A stretch of DNA of 64,000 nt from positions 56,430 to 120,429 of the forward strand of contig NZ_JBIGIA010000016.1 of NCBI RefSeq assembly GCF_043555975.1. The letters are read 5' to 3'. Position numbers and translations under genes: made by a program. Under the pieces are notes generated by a model that saw nothing but the letters and a program-made list of their open reading frames with translations, did no database searches and was not told the DNA's origin. This DNA comes from Pelomonas nitida (lineage in GTDB: Bacteria > Pseudomonadota > Gammaproteobacteria > Burkholderiales > Burkholderiaceae_C). Positions within the stretch are counted from its first letter, which is position 1. Each line of letters opens with the position of its first letter. Shown here one piece after another: positions 47,466-56,147 of the stretch.

Positions 47466-48190
47466 TGGCGCCTCCCCATCAACCATTGCGCCACGCCCAG
47501 CAGTTGCGCCACCACGTCACGCGGGCGCCCCGGCGATGGCTCCGGCGGCAGCGCCGGCGCGGCCAGGCGCGCCAGCTCCTCGAAGCGCGCCGGCGTCAGC
47601 CGCTTGGCGCGGCCGGCCCACGACAGGATGGCCGCCTGCTCGCGCGCATGCAGCGGCCGCGCCGGTGCGAGCGGCGTGACCGCCGGCGGCGCGTCGTGCA
47701 GCACGACCGGCCGCGCGTGCACGACCAGCGTGCCCGCCGCCAGGTCGCCCAGCCGCTTGCACTCACGGTTCAGCAGCATCGACACGATGCCGATGCCATA
47801 AGCCAGCGGCAGGAAGTCGGCCACGCGCAGCAGGTTGCGGATGAACGATGCCGCCGGCGTCACCGGCAGCCCGGTGTCCATGACGACGCGCAGACCCAGC
47901 GCACGCTTGCCTGGCGTGGCGCCACCCTTGCGCAGCTCGAACACGATGGGGTAGAGCCACTCCACGCTGAACAAGCCGATCATGATGAAGCCGCTGCCGA
48001 AGCGCCCCCAGGCGCCGAGGATGAGCACCAGCGCCAGGTCGATGCCGAACCGGATCAGCAGATCCAGCAGGAAGGCCATCGTCCGCGCGACCAGGCCGGC
48101 CGGCTGCAGGGACAGCACGATGCCTTCGGGCGTCTCGACGAGCGCCAGCGTGTCGGCCCGCTCACGCGGTGCCGTGTGGGGCGCGCTCAG
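47462..48190 (-). CDS. RDD family membrane protein (probable CTG start)
   Basis: A 242-residue protein if CTG 48190 is used. The RDD domain (~residues 35-165) has VARTMAFLLDLLIRFGID with the family Arg and Asp residues, GATPGKRALGLRVV and LRVADFLPL. The only ATG/GTG/TTG near the N-terminus is GTG 48118, but translation from there would drop TLALVETPEGIVLSLQPAG, a stretch that looks conserved and coding. CTG 48190 overlaps the previous TGA as CTGA, just like the ATGA/TTGA junctions elsewhere in this operon. The C-terminal ~70 residues are soluble. Function is unknown; it is the second gene of the MoxR-type operon. Confidence 0.78.
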   Translation of the reverse strand: MSAPHTAPRERADTLALVETPEGIVLSLQPAGLVARTMAFLLDLLIRFGIDLALVLILGAWGRFGSGFIMIGLFSVEWLYPIVFELRKGGATPGKRALGLRVVMDTGLPVTPAASFIRNLLRVADFLPLAYGIGIVSMLLNRECKRLGDLAAGTLVVHARPVVLHDAPPAVTPLAPARPLHAREQAAILSWAGRAKRLTPARFEELARLAAPALPPEPSPGRPRDVVAQLLGVAQWLMGRRQ

Positions 48191-48705
48191 AGTTTGATCA
48201 CCTGGGTGTCGGCGATCGTGTCATGCAGGCATTTGCGCGACGACCGGAAGACCAGCAGCGAATCGACCAGGCCATAGACCATGACGACCACGACGTTCAG
48301 GTTGAACAGCATGCCGATGCCGTAGCGCAGCCCCAGCAGCCGGAAGGCGTCGGGCCGCGAACCGTCGGGGCGCACGATGCGCAGCTTCATGATGATCTTG
48401 CCGATGGTCTGCCCACGCGTGAGCAAGGGCCAGCCCTGCAAGGCCAGGAACACCACCGCACCGACGGCCAGCGACCAGGGCGTCAGCGACCAGATGTTCT
48501 TCGACACCGCATCGGTCTGCGCCTGGAACAGCTGTTGGATACCGGGGATCAGGCCGATGACCCAACCCACGCCGCCACCGATCAGGCTATCCACGATGAC
48601 CGCGATCAGCCGCTCGCCACGACCGGCCAGCACCTGCTCGCCCGTCGCGAGATCCTCCACGTGCGCCTGCGGCGGTGCAAACCGCGCATCCACTGCATCC
48701 GACAT
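48187..48705 (-). CDS. RDD family membrane protein (first gene of the MoxR-type operon)
   Basis: A 172-residue protein. The RDD domain covers ~25-170: RGERLIAVIVDSLIGGGVGW with the Arg/Asp pair, QTIGKIIMKLRIVR and HDTIADTQVIKL at the end. The first residues, SDAVDARFAPPQAHVED, carry the motif found at the same distance from the start in two later proteins of the operon. It is the furthest-upstream gene of the run; GGGAGCA lies before ATG 48705. RDD proteins are proposed ion or small-molecule transporters, without firm evidence here. Confidence 0.87.
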   Translation of the reverse strand: MSDAVDARFAPPQAHVEDLATGEQVLAGRGERLIAVIVDSLIGGGVGWVIGLIPGIQQLFQAQTDAVSKNIWSLTPWSLAVGAVVFLALQGWPLLTRGQTIGKIIMKLRIVRPDGSRPDAFRLLGLRYGIGMLFNLNVVVVMVYGLVDSLLVFRSSRKCLHDTIADTQVIKL

Positions 48706-48867
48706 GCCCTGCTCCCTGGAACTTTGGGACGTATTCTGCCCTCCGCTCGCCGGGCGTCGGATTGGTGTTCTTACCAGCGAAGGGCGTGCCCGCCCCTACG
48801 TGACGGGCGTTAGGCAAGCCGCCTACACGCCCTTGAGCAGGCGCGGCGCGCGAGGGGGCGTGCCGCG

Positions 48868-50472
48868 TCAGTACATGTCCACGCAGTCCACGGCGAAGCC
48901 CGCACTGAGGAAGGCCGAGCTGCCGCTGCCCGAGGCCGCGTTGATCGTCAGCGTGTTGGTGCCCGCCACCAGCGCGCTGGCCGGCACGCTGTACGTGAAC
49001 GTCGTGTTGTTGCCACGGTAGGTGCCGATGGTCAGCGAGCGCGAGTCCGGCTGCGTCGACGGCGACGGCACGCTGGACGTCCAGCTGTTCACGGTGATCT
49101 GCGGGCGCGCATTGGCATAGGCGGCCGTGAGGCCGATGCGCACCGTGCGCGCGGCCAGCTGGGCGCTGGTCAGCGTGAAGGTGATCTTGGTGCCGCTGTT
49201 CACGCCCTTCCAGATCGCCGCCGGGAACTTGTTCGTCGCGCTGCCCACGGCGTAGGTCACCGGCCCCCAGGACGGGTTGCGGGCATCCGACGGGTGGCGC
49301 ACGTTGAAGGTCTGCCCGCTGAGGAACTCCAGCGGCGTGCCGTCCCAGTTGCCGACGCGCCAGAGCGCCGGCTGGCTCGACGGGTCGGCGGTGATGGCGC
49401 GCGTGTTCAACGTCGTCGTGCCGCCACTGCTGACCGACACCTGCTCCGTGTAGACACCCAGTTCGCCCTTGTAGACCGTCATCGTGTAGGTGCCCGGCTT
49501 CATGTTGGACACGCTGACCGCCCCGCTGCCCGACGCCGTGCCCCAATACTGCGCCGTCCCGTTGGCGAAGCCCACCGTGTAGGCGTAGGCCGTGTCCATG
49601 CCGGACAGACCATTGAGCACCACCTTGCCACGGCCGCTGACCCAGCCCTGCAACCCCAGCCCCGACATCCAGCCCATGTCGGGTGCGGACGGCGTGGCGC
49701 CGCTGGTGAAGACCAGCGCGTAGGGGCCGTGCAGGCCCATGCGCTGCGACTCGGTCTGGTTGTGGCCCGAGTTCATGTAGTTGTAGAGCTCGGTGTCGGT
49801 GCCGCTCTGGTTCTGGATGTCGCGGAAGAACGGCCCGCCCGACGCCGACTCGCGGCTGCCATAGGCCATGAACACGCCGACGCCGCTGCCCGTCACGCCG
49901 CGCACCGAGAGATCCTTGGCGCGCTGGTTGCCGTAGTACTTGGAGCGGGTCGTGCCGTCGCTCATGCCGAACACATCGCTGCTCTCGATGGCACCGGTGT
50001 TCCCGCGCAGGTTGGACTCCGCCGGCACGCCGGTGAACACGCTGCCGTTGAGCCGCGTGATCCAGCGCAGTTCACCCACACCGGGTTCGGCCGTGATGTA
50101 CGTGGCCATGTAGATGACGTTCTCATTGCGGCGCACCACCATGTAGTGCGTCAACGTCGATGTTGAGATCGTGATCACCGCCGTCGTGCCCGACGGCGAC
50201 AGCGCATAGGTGGCCGCCGCGCCCAGCCCCGAACTGATGTGGGAGAACTTCGTCTGACCCTGCAGCTCGGCGCCGCCGTTGTATTTGATGGAGGTGATGT
50301 CGCCGCTGGTCTTGCTGACCTTGAAAACCAGGCCGGCGCCGGTGTCCACCGTGAGTACGCCGCTGGCGTCCGTCACGCCCCAGGCGGCCAGCGCCGTCGA
50401 GGAATAGCCACCAGCAAGGGCTGCCGCGAGCCCGAGCGCCGCCAGCCGGCGCCGCGAAACGTCGTGAGTCAT
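48868..50472 (-). CDS. Secreted rhamnogalacturonan lyase (PL4 type)
   Basis: A 534-residue protein. The N-terminus SRRRLAALGLAAALAGG is a twin-arginine-like signal with cleavage after TALA. The body follows the PL4 rhamnogalacturonan lyase plan: an N-terminal beta-sandwich (AGLVFKVSKTSGDITSIKYN, then RSKYYGNQ), a fibronectin-like middle (MKPGTYTMTVYKGELGVYTE) and a C-terminal jelly-roll (WKGVNSGTKITFTLTSAQLA, then NTLTINAASGS). It should cleave the rhamnogalacturonan I backbone of pectin by beta-elimination. ATG 50472 begins the signal. No transporter gene is adjacent. Confidence 0.9.
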   Translation of the reverse strand: MTHDVSRRRLAALGLAAALAGGYSSTALAAWGVTDASGVLTVDTGAGLVFKVSKTSGDITSIKYNGGAELQGQTKFSHISSGLGAAATYALSPSGTTAVITISTSTLTHYMVVRRNENVIYMATYITAEPGVGELRWITRLNGSVFTGVPAESNLRGNTGAIESSDVFGMSDGTTRSKYYGNQRAKDLSVRGVTGSGVGVFMAYGSRESASGGPFFRDIQNQSGTDTELYNYMNSGHNQTESQRMGLHGPYALVFTSGATPSAPDMGWMSGLGLQGWVSGRGKVVLNGLSGMDTAYAYTVGFANGTAQYWGTASGSGAVSVSNMKPGTYTMTVYKGELGVYTEQVSVSSGGTTTLNTRAITADPSSQPALWRVGNWDGTPLEFLSGQTFNVRHPSDARNPSWGPVTYAVGSATNKFPAAIWKGVNSGTKITFTLTSAQLAARTVRIGLTAAYANARPQITVNSWTSSVPSPSTQPDSRSLTIGTYRGNNTTFTYSVPASALVAGTNTLTINAASGSGSSAFLSAGFAVDCVDMY

Positions 50473-50610
50473 GCTTGTCTCCTGTCGTTGTGGTTCGCGT
50501 GCCGGCCGGGAGGCCGCCGCATGCCGCAGCGCTACCGTCGCGGTCCAGTGCAGTCTAGGAATCAGGGCCATCGACCGCCCTCGGGCCCGCTACCGAGAAA
50601 CGGCATTCGC

Positions 50611-51537
50611 TCAAGGACTTGATTGATTGGCGGCACAACCGGCCGCCTCTACGGCCGCCGCTACGGGCACAGCCGGCGCGGGCGGCGGCGGCAGGTCGAC
50701 CCGGCCCAACTGCCGTGCCAGCTCGGCGCCCTGCTGCCAGCCCGCGCGCGAGTCGCCGGCCTCCAGCATCAGCGCGGCGGCGTGCGCGCAGGCCGCACCC
50801 ACTGGATGGCCCGGCCCGTAATGGCCACACATCACGGACAGCACGGCCGCAGGCGCCACCGGTGCCGCCCAGTCCTGGCCCAGCCACGGCTGCAGCACGG
50901 CCTCGCGCTGCGCCGCCGACAAGCCCGGCGGCAGCGCCCGGCCGATGCGCTCGGCCGCCGCCTGCGGCTGCTCGCGCCAGTAGCGCGCCGCCGCCAGGCC
51001 CTGCCAGGCCTCGTCGGACGCCGCCGGGCTTTCATCCAGCCAGGCCAGCCAGTGCAGTGCGTTGTCGGGCTCCAGCTGCAGCCGCGCCTGCAGCAGCTCG
51101 CGCCGGCAAACCGGGTCGGCACAGGCGCTGCCGGCCCAACGCAGCGCCAGGGCGTCCTGCGACTGCAGCGCCGCCTGCCGCACCTGGGCCGCCCAGGGTG
51201 TCAGCGCGGCCGCATCGTCAGCCGTGGGGCGCTGCAACAGCAGGGCCAGCACCTGGTCGCCCGGCGGGCCGCTCGACAGCGTGGCCGGCACCCGCTGCTG
51301 CACCATCCCCCGCTCATGGGCGCCCAGCGGGGCCGACGGCTCGCAGGCCGGCGCGGGCGTCGACGCAGCAGCGACGGCGGCCGGCTGTGCCACCACCAGC
51401 GGAGGCGGCGCCTGCGGCAGCACCGGGACCGGCGAATGCATGGCGGGCGAGTCGGCGGCTGGCCGGCCCGGCCACGCCACCCAGGCCGCGAGCACCGCGA
51501 ATGCAGCCAGGGCCAGCAGCAACGAACGGATGGACAT
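50611..51537 (-). CDS. Unrecognised secreted or membrane-anchored protein
   Basis: A 308-residue protein. The N-terminus (MSIRSLLLALAAFAVLAAWV) is a signal or anchor, followed by a Pro/Ala-rich stretch to ~residue 65. The remainder is helical with several Trp and paired Cys (ACADPVC near 138; MCGHYGPGHPVGAACAH near 240). Regular A/L/W spacing suggests TPR-like helical repeats, but no clear family is seen. It stands alone between the PL4 gene and a MITE-like element. Confidence 0.65.
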   Translation of the reverse strand: MSIRSLLLALAAFAVLAAWVAWPGRPAADSPAMHSPVPVLPQAPPPLVVAQPAAVAAASTPAPACEPSAPLGAHERGMVQQRVPATLSSGPPGDQVLALLLQRPTADDAAALTPWAAQVRQAALQSQDALALRWAGSACADPVCRRELLQARLQLEPDNALHWLAWLDESPAASDEAWQGLAAARYWREQPQAAAERIGRALPPGLSAAQREAVLQPWLGQDWAAPVAPAAVLSVMCGHYGPGHPVGAACAHAAALMLEAGDSRAGWQQGAELARQLGRVDLPPPPAPAVPVAAAVEAAGCAANQSSP

Positions 51538-51552
51538 GGCCGGTATTGAAAC

Positions 51553-51822
51553 CTAGTCCAGCGAATCAGTGAAATCGGTGGTGCGCAGGGGGCAGGCCGG
51601 GCTGGCGGCTAGGCGCAGCGCGCAGCCAAGGCTGGCCGCCTTGGCAAGCGCTGCAACGACGCGGCCGGCCCGGCCTGCCCCCTGCCCGAAGGGTGAGCCC
51701 CTAGCCAGCCGCACTCCGCGTTGCAAGCGCTTGCCGGGTGCCTACACGCCTGCGCGCTTGCGCCTTGATTCCGACTGGCCAGGGGCTCACGCACCACCAA
51801 TTTCACTGATTCGCTGGACTAG
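51553..51822. mobile_element. MITE-like element, 270 bp, with 33-base terminal inverted repeats
   Basis: The ends 51553-51585 and 51790-51822 are inverted repeats with one mismatch, starting CTAGTCCAGCGAATCAGTG. The outermost CTAG is both palindromic and directly repeated, so it may be a 4-base target duplication as made by IS5-type transposases. Inside are two further hairpins side by side: 51586-51602 with 51668-51684 (17/17 match) and 51693-51708 with 51775-51790 (15/16). A 12-base palindrome GCAAGCGCTTGC lies at 51723-51734. No open reading frame of credible coding character is inside. Confidence 0.82.
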
Positions 51823-51888
51823 CCGCGCGTCGCCAGATAACCCCACAAGCCCCAGGTCTCCTGCGGCCGCTGCACAATCGCGCCCATC

Positions 51889-51930
51889 ATGAAGCTCAAC
51901 CACACGACCCAAGCCCGCATCACTCCTTGA
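51889..51930 (+). CDS. Possible 13-residue leader peptide upstream of the EF-G paralogue
   Basis: ATG 51889 to TGA 51930 encodes MKLNHTTQARITP. It stands before two consecutive hairpins, the second of which is a terminator, and upstream of an EF-G-type gene. This is the layout of a translation-sensing attenuator. No Shine-Dalgarno sequence is obvious, so the call rests on position and arrangement. Confidence 0.35.
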   Translation: MKLNHTTQARITP

Positions 51931-51948
51931 GGCGTCTTCGACCGTGTT

Positions 51949-52025
51949 CGGAAGGCGCACTCACCGCCTTCCGGTTCAGCACCAAGCAACCCCGGCAGGC
52001 TCGCACCTCCCGGGGTTTTGTTTTT
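51949..52025 (+). promoter_or_regulatory. Two-hairpin attenuator-like leader before the EF-G paralogue
   Basis: Hairpin 1 (51949-51973) has stem CGGAAGGCG/CGCCTTCCG with a 7-base loop. Hairpin 2 has stem AACCCCGG (51988-51995) with CCGGGGTT (52010-52017), followed by TTTTGTTTTT, a complete intrinsic terminator placed about 180 bases upstream of the EF-G start. A terminator inside a leader that begins with a short peptide suggests conditional read-through. It could also simply end transcription of the short upstream frame. Confidence 0.6.
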
Positions 52026-52043
52026 CCTGAACCGAGTTCCACC

Positions 52044-52151
52044 ATGTTCACCCGCACCTTCGACAAGCTGATCGCCACGATTCCCGAGCGCCGGAGCGCG
52101 GCTCGGCTGTGCCTGTCGCGTGCGCGCTTCGGCGTCCTGCCTTCGCGCTGA
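52044..52151 (+). CDS. Possible second small ORF in the EF-G leader (35 residues)
   Basis: ATG 52044 to TGA 52151 encodes a 35-residue basic peptide (MFTRTFDKLIATIPERRS ... GVLPSR) lying between the terminator hairpin and the EF-G gene. It may be a second leader peptide or only chance. No strong Shine-Dalgarno is seen upstream. Confidence 0.3.
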   Translation: MFTRTFDKLIATIPERRSAARLCLSRARFGVLPSR

Positions 52152-52202
52152 CCCCGTGATTCCGATCCGGGGTTGGCAACACACCCCGAATCAGGAATCA
52201 CC

Positions 52203-54221
52203 ATGAACTCCAACAACACCCTCCGCAACCTGCGCAACATCGGCGTCATCGCGCACGTCGACGCGGGCAAGACCACGACCACCGAACGCATCCTGTTCTA
52301 CACGGGCGAAAACCATCGCATCGGCGACGTCAACGACGGCAACACCGCGATGGACTTCGACCCGCAGGAACGCGCGCGCGGCATCACCATCCACAGCGTG
52401 GCCACGACCGTGCACTGGCAAGGCACGCAGATCAATCTGATCGACACGCCCGGACACATCGACTTCAACCTCGAGGTGCGCCGCTCGCTGCGCGTGCTGG
52501 ACGGCGCCGTCGTCGTGTTCGATGGCGTGGCCGGCGTGGAGCCGCAGACCGAGACCAACTGGCGCCTCGCCGACGAGTACCGCGTGCCGCGCCTGGCCTT
52601 CGTCAACAAGCTGGACCGCACGGGCGCGGACTTCCATCGCGTCGTCGCGTCCCTGGAAGACCGGCTCGGCGTGCGCGCGCTGCCGTTGCAACTGCCCATC
52701 GGCGCGGAGGCCGAGTTCCGCGGCGTGGTGGACCTGCTGACGATGCAGGCCCTCGTGTGGGACCGCGACGACGCCAAGGTGCCGCCGCGCGTTGCCGCCA
52801 TCCCGCCCGAGCTGCTGCCCGCCGCCCAGGCCGCCCGCGCGCGCCTGCTGGAAGCCGCTGCCGAACTGGACGATGCGCTGCTGGACGCCTGGCTGCGCGG
52901 CGCCGAGCTGCCTGTCGATGCACTGCGTGCGGCGCTGCGCCGCGGCACCATCGCGGGCGCCTTCGTGCCCGTGCTGGCCGGCTCGGCCTTCCGCAACCGT
53001 GGCGTGGAGCCGCTGCTGGACGCCGTCGTGGCCTACCTGCCGGCTCCCGGTGAAGCGCCCGGCGCCGCGGCGTCCGAAGGCCCGCTGTCGGCCCTCGCGT
53101 TCAAGCTGACCGCCGACGACCACGGCGCGATGGTGTTCGTGCGCGTCTACAGCGGCACGCTCAAGCGCGGCGACACGGTGTTCAACGCCAGCACCGGCAA
53201 GCCCGAGCGCGTGGCGCGGCTGTACGAGATCCACGCGGACCGGCGCGTCGAGCGCGACGCACTCGTCGCGGGCGACATCGCCGGCGTCGTCGGCCTCAAG
53301 GACGTGCTGACCGGCCACACGCTGGCGGCCACCAAGGACGCGCCGGTGCTGGAGAGCATCGCCGTGCCCGCCGCCGTCATCGACGTGGCCATCGAGCCGC
53401 GCCAGCAGGCCGACGCCGCAGCCCTCGCCAAGGGCCTGGGTGTGCTCGTCCGCGAGGACCCGTCGCTGCGGCTGCGGCAGGACGCCGACTCGGGCCAGAC
53501 GCTGCTGTCCGGCATGGGCGAGCTGCAGCTCGAAGTGGCCGTGGAGAAGCTGCGTTCGCGCTTCGGCGTGGACGTGGCGGTGGGCCGCCCGCAAGTGGCC
53601 TACCGCGAGACCATCACGGCGCCGGCCGAGGTGCGGCATGTGCATCGCAAGCAGAGCGGCGGCCCCGGCCAGTTCGCCGAGCTGACGCTGCGCATCGCGC
53701 CGCTGCCGCGCGGTGAGGGCTTCCGTTTCTCGAACACCGTGGTGGGCGGCGCCATTCCGCGCGAGTTCATCCCGGCGGTGGAAGCCGGCCTGCGCCAGGC
53801 CGCGCAGGCCGGGCCGTTCGCTGGCCACCCGCTGGTGGACTTCGAGGCGGTGCTCGTGGACGGCAGCGCGCATGTGCGTGATTCGTCGGCGCTGGCCTTC
53901 GAGCTGGCGGCGGCCCACGCGCTGCGGGAGGCCGCGCTGAAGGCGGCGCCCGCCGTGCTGGAGCCCGTGATGGCCGTCGAGGTGGTCACGCCGGCCGAGT
54001 CGGTGGGGGACGTCATCGGCGACCTGCTGCGCCGACGCGGCCAGGTGCAGGGCCAGGACGCACGCGGCAATGCCGTCGTCGTGACCGCGCACGTGCCGCT
54101 GGCGCGCATGTTCGGCTACATCGGCCAGTTGCGCGCACTCAGCTCAGGGCGCGCGCAGTTCACGATGCAGCTGAGCCACTACGCCGAAGCGCCGGCGACA
54201 TCGGCCACGCTGGCCGCGTGA
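52203..54221 (+). CDS. fusA: Elongation factor G paralogue
   Basis: A 672-residue translational GTPase. G1 AHVDAGKT is at residues 17-24, G3 DTPGH at 81-85 and G4 NKLD at 135-138, where the usual EF-G has NKMD. Domains II to V follow, ending with the EF-G_C region (MFGYIGQLRALSSGRAQFTM). It is somewhat shorter than housekeeping EF-G (~700 residues), and it is not next to rpsL, rpsG or tuf, so it is probably a second copy. ATG 52203 has AGGAATCACC upstream. The leader suggests regulated expression. A 3' fragment of a related gene lies at 59145. Confidence 0.9.
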   Translation: MNSNNTLRNLRNIGVIAHVDAGKTTTTERILFYTGENHRIGDVNDGNTAMDFDPQERARGITIHSVATTVHWQGTQINLIDTPGHIDFNLEVRRSLRVLDGAVVVFDGVAGVEPQTETNWRLADEYRVPRLAFVNKLDRTGADFHRVVASLEDRLGVRALPLQLPIGAEAEFRGVVDLLTMQALVWDRDDAKVPPRVAAIPPELLPAAQAARARLLEAAAELDDALLDAWLRGAELPVDALRAALRRGTIAGAFVPVLAGSAFRNRGVEPLLDAVVAYLPAPGEAPGAAASEGPLSALAFKLTADDHGAMVFVRVYSGTLKRGDTVFNASTGKPERVARLYEIHADRRVERDALVAGDIAGVVGLKDVLTGHTLAATKDAPVLESIAVPAAVIDVAIEPRQQADAAALAKGLGVLVREDPSLRLRQDADSGQTLLSGMGELQLEVAVEKLRSRFGVDVAVGRPQVAYRETITAPAEVRHVHRKQSGGPGQFAELTLRIAPLPRGEGFRFSNTVVGGAIPREFIPAVEAGLRQAAQAGPFAGHPLVDFEAVLVDGSAHVRDSSALAFELAAAHALREAALKAAPAVLEPVMAVEVVTPAESVGDVIGDLLRRRGQVQGQDARGNAVVVTAHVPLARMFGYIGQLRALSSGRAQFTMQLSHYAEAPATSATLAA

Positions 54222-54226
54222 CGGGA

Positions 54227-54259
54227 GGCGGGCCACCGGAAGGTGGCCCGCCTTTTTTT
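54227..54259 (+). terminator. Strong intrinsic terminator of the EF-G gene
   Basis: An 11-base perfect stem GGCGGGCCACC/GGTGGCCCGCC with a GGAA loop, followed by seven Ts. Confidence 0.93.
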
Positions 54260-54277
54260 GCGCGGAGCCTCGCTCAA

Positions 54278-54313
54278 CAAAAAAGCGCCCTGGCGCGAAT
54301 GCCCCAGGGCGCT
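54278..54313 (-). terminator. Intrinsic terminator of the pectate lyase gene
   Basis: On the minus strand the stem AAGCGCCCTGG/CCAGGGCGCTT (54283-54293 with 54303-54313) is followed by a TTTTTTGTTG run. It lies about 40 bases after the pectate lyase stop, back to back with the EF-G terminator. Confidence 0.88.
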
Positions 54314-54350
54314 TGTCCGTCATGCCACCGCCGCGCAGTGGCGCTGACTA

Positions 54351-56147
54351 TCAGTACAGCTGGAACTCGGCGATCGCGGCCGGGGCACGCGACTTCACCA
54401 CCACGAGCCGGACACGGTCGGTGTTGATGCCGGAGAAGCTGATGGCCTTGTTGGCGCCGACGGTGGAGCCGGTCTGCAACCGGACCCAGGCACCGCCACG
54501 CACGTACTCGACCCGGTAGCTGGTGATCTGGGCGCCGACTTCGCTGAAGGCGATGCGACGCACCGTCTTGGCCTGGGGCAGCTTGACCTCGATCCATTCC
54601 TCGGCGGAGCCCAGGGGCTGCCACACCGTGGACAGTTGTCCGTCCACGACGTTGGCGGCACCCGCCTGCGCGCCGCTGCTCGAGGCCGAGGCCGTGCCGG
54701 CGAGGGCCAGGTTGCCGCCCGGCGCCGGGGCGGGCGACGGTGCCGGTGTCGGCGCGGGGGTGGGCGCAGGCGTCGGAGCCGGTGTGGGCGCGGGCGTTGG
54801 GGCCGGCGTGGGCGCCGGGGTCGGAGCGGGCGTGGGGGCTGGCGTAGGAGCCGGGGTCGGGGCCGGTGCAGGAGCCGGCGATGGCGACGGCGCGGGTGCC
54901 GGTGTGCTGCCGTCGGTGCGGATGTCGAGCTTGCCGGCGCCGACGTTGATGACGGCGTTGGCCTTGACCTCTGCCGCTGTCTTCAGCGTGTAGGCATAGG
55001 GCGGCGTCCAGCCGATGGCGCTGCTCAGGCCGCAGCTCATGTCCACGGGCGTTCCGTTGAACACCGTGCCGGTGTTCTTGTAGGTGGAGCCACCCTTCTT
55101 GTCGACCAAGGTGCAGATCTTCTCGATCTTCAGGTTGGCGATCTCCAGCACATTGTTCTCGGCGAGCAGAGCCGACTCCACGCCAACGCCATGCACGGCG
55201 TCAAGCGGGTACTCGGGGTGCTTCATGTCGCCGATGTGCAGGTTGTTGTAGGCGTGCACCTGCCCGTAGCGAACGCGCGGAGCGCGCTGACCGATGTTCT
55301 CCCAGACGTTGTCGTGGAAGGTCACCTTCAGCTTGTTGCGGTCCGTCGTCTTGCTGTCGCTGGAGCCCACGAGGTCCGTCTTGTCGTGGTTCTTGAAGTA
55401 GGTGTTGGAGACGGTGACGTAGTTGGAGCCGTTGGTCACGTCGATGGCGCCATCGTGGTGAACGTGGCCGGGCGTCTGGCCCTTGGTGCGGCTGCCGTCG
55501 GTCAGCGTCAGGTGGTCGGCCCAGACGTTGGTGGCGTTGTTGATGATCTGGATGCCGTCGTACTCCGCATCAGCGGATCCCGGAGGCGCCACGTCCCAGG
55601 GGTTCTCGATGGTGAGGTTGCGGATGATGACGTTGCTCTTCACCCCCTCCTTGCCATTGATGCGCAGGCTGGCCGCCAGCAGACCGGCCGCCGGCGTGGT
55701 GCCGATGATGGTGGTGTTGGGCGGGATGTCGACACGGCCGCGCGCGATCTGGTCGGCCGCGCTGGTGTACTCGCGGCCCTCACGGAAGTCGATGGTGGCG
55801 GTGATGCGCAGGATCTTGGGGCGGTCGCCCGCCGCCAGCGCGTCCACGAAGGCTTGGCGGGTGGCGACTTCATAGACGTCGCCCGCTGCCGCAGCCGCGC
55901 CGCCGGTCGTGCCGCCGTTCTGGCCCGCCCAGCCGTCATTGGGAGCGGCTTCGCGCTCGGTGCTGGTGCCGCTGGCACCGGTGCTGTCGAGGGCCGATGT
56001 GACCGCCAGCGGCTTGGCGAGATTGCCGGTGCTGCTTTGGGCCTGAGCATCGGTGTTGGCGGAGGTCGATTCACCGCCTCCGCAAGCCGTCAGTGCGGCC
56101 ACGGCAGAAGCCACGGCCAGGGCAGAGCAAGTCAACTGGAAGCGCAT
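54351..56147 (-). CDS. Lipoprotein pectate lyase (PL1) with C-terminal discoidin-like CBM
   Basis: A 598-residue lipoprotein (lipobox LTAC, Cys22, then GGG). The PL1 parallel beta-helix covers ~110-430: NVIIRNLTIENPWD, VWADHLTLTDGS, DGAIDVTNGSNYVTVSNTYF, the calcium/catalytic region HDKTDLVGSSDS and the catalytic-Arg motif RAPRVRYG. A long Pro-Thr-Ala linker (~450-500) follows, then a ~110-residue F5/8-type carbohydrate-binding domain (SGAQAGAANVVDGQLSTVWQ to FQLY). It would cleave homogalacturonan by beta-elimination at the cell surface. ATG 56147 begins the lipoprotein signal. Confidence 0.92.
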   Translation of the reverse strand: MRFQLTCSALAVASAVAALTACGGGESTSANTDAQAQSSTGNLAKPLAVTSALDSTGASGTSTEREAAPNDGWAGQNGGTTGGAAAAAGDVYEVATRQAFVDALAAGDRPKILRITATIDFREGREYTSAADQIARGRVDIPPNTTIIGTTPAAGLLAASLRINGKEGVKSNVIIRNLTIENPWDVAPPGSADAEYDGIQIINNATNVWADHLTLTDGSRTKGQTPGHVHHDGAIDVTNGSNYVTVSNTYFKNHDKTDLVGSSDSKTTDRNKLKVTFHDNVWENIGQRAPRVRYGQVHAYNNLHIGDMKHPEYPLDAVHGVGVESALLAENNVLEIANLKIEKICTLVDKKGGSTYKNTGTVFNGTPVDMSCGLSSAIGWTPPYAYTLKTAAEVKANAVINVGAGKLDIRTDGSTPAPAPSPSPAPAPAPTPAPTPAPTPAPTPAPTPAPTPAPTPAPTPAPTPAPTPAPSPAPAPGGNLALAGTASASSSGAQAGAANVVDGQLSTVWQPLGSAEEWIEVKLPQAKTVRRIAFSEVGAQITSYRVEYVRGGAWVRLQTGSTVGANKAISFSGINTDRVRLVVVKSRAPAAIAEFQLY

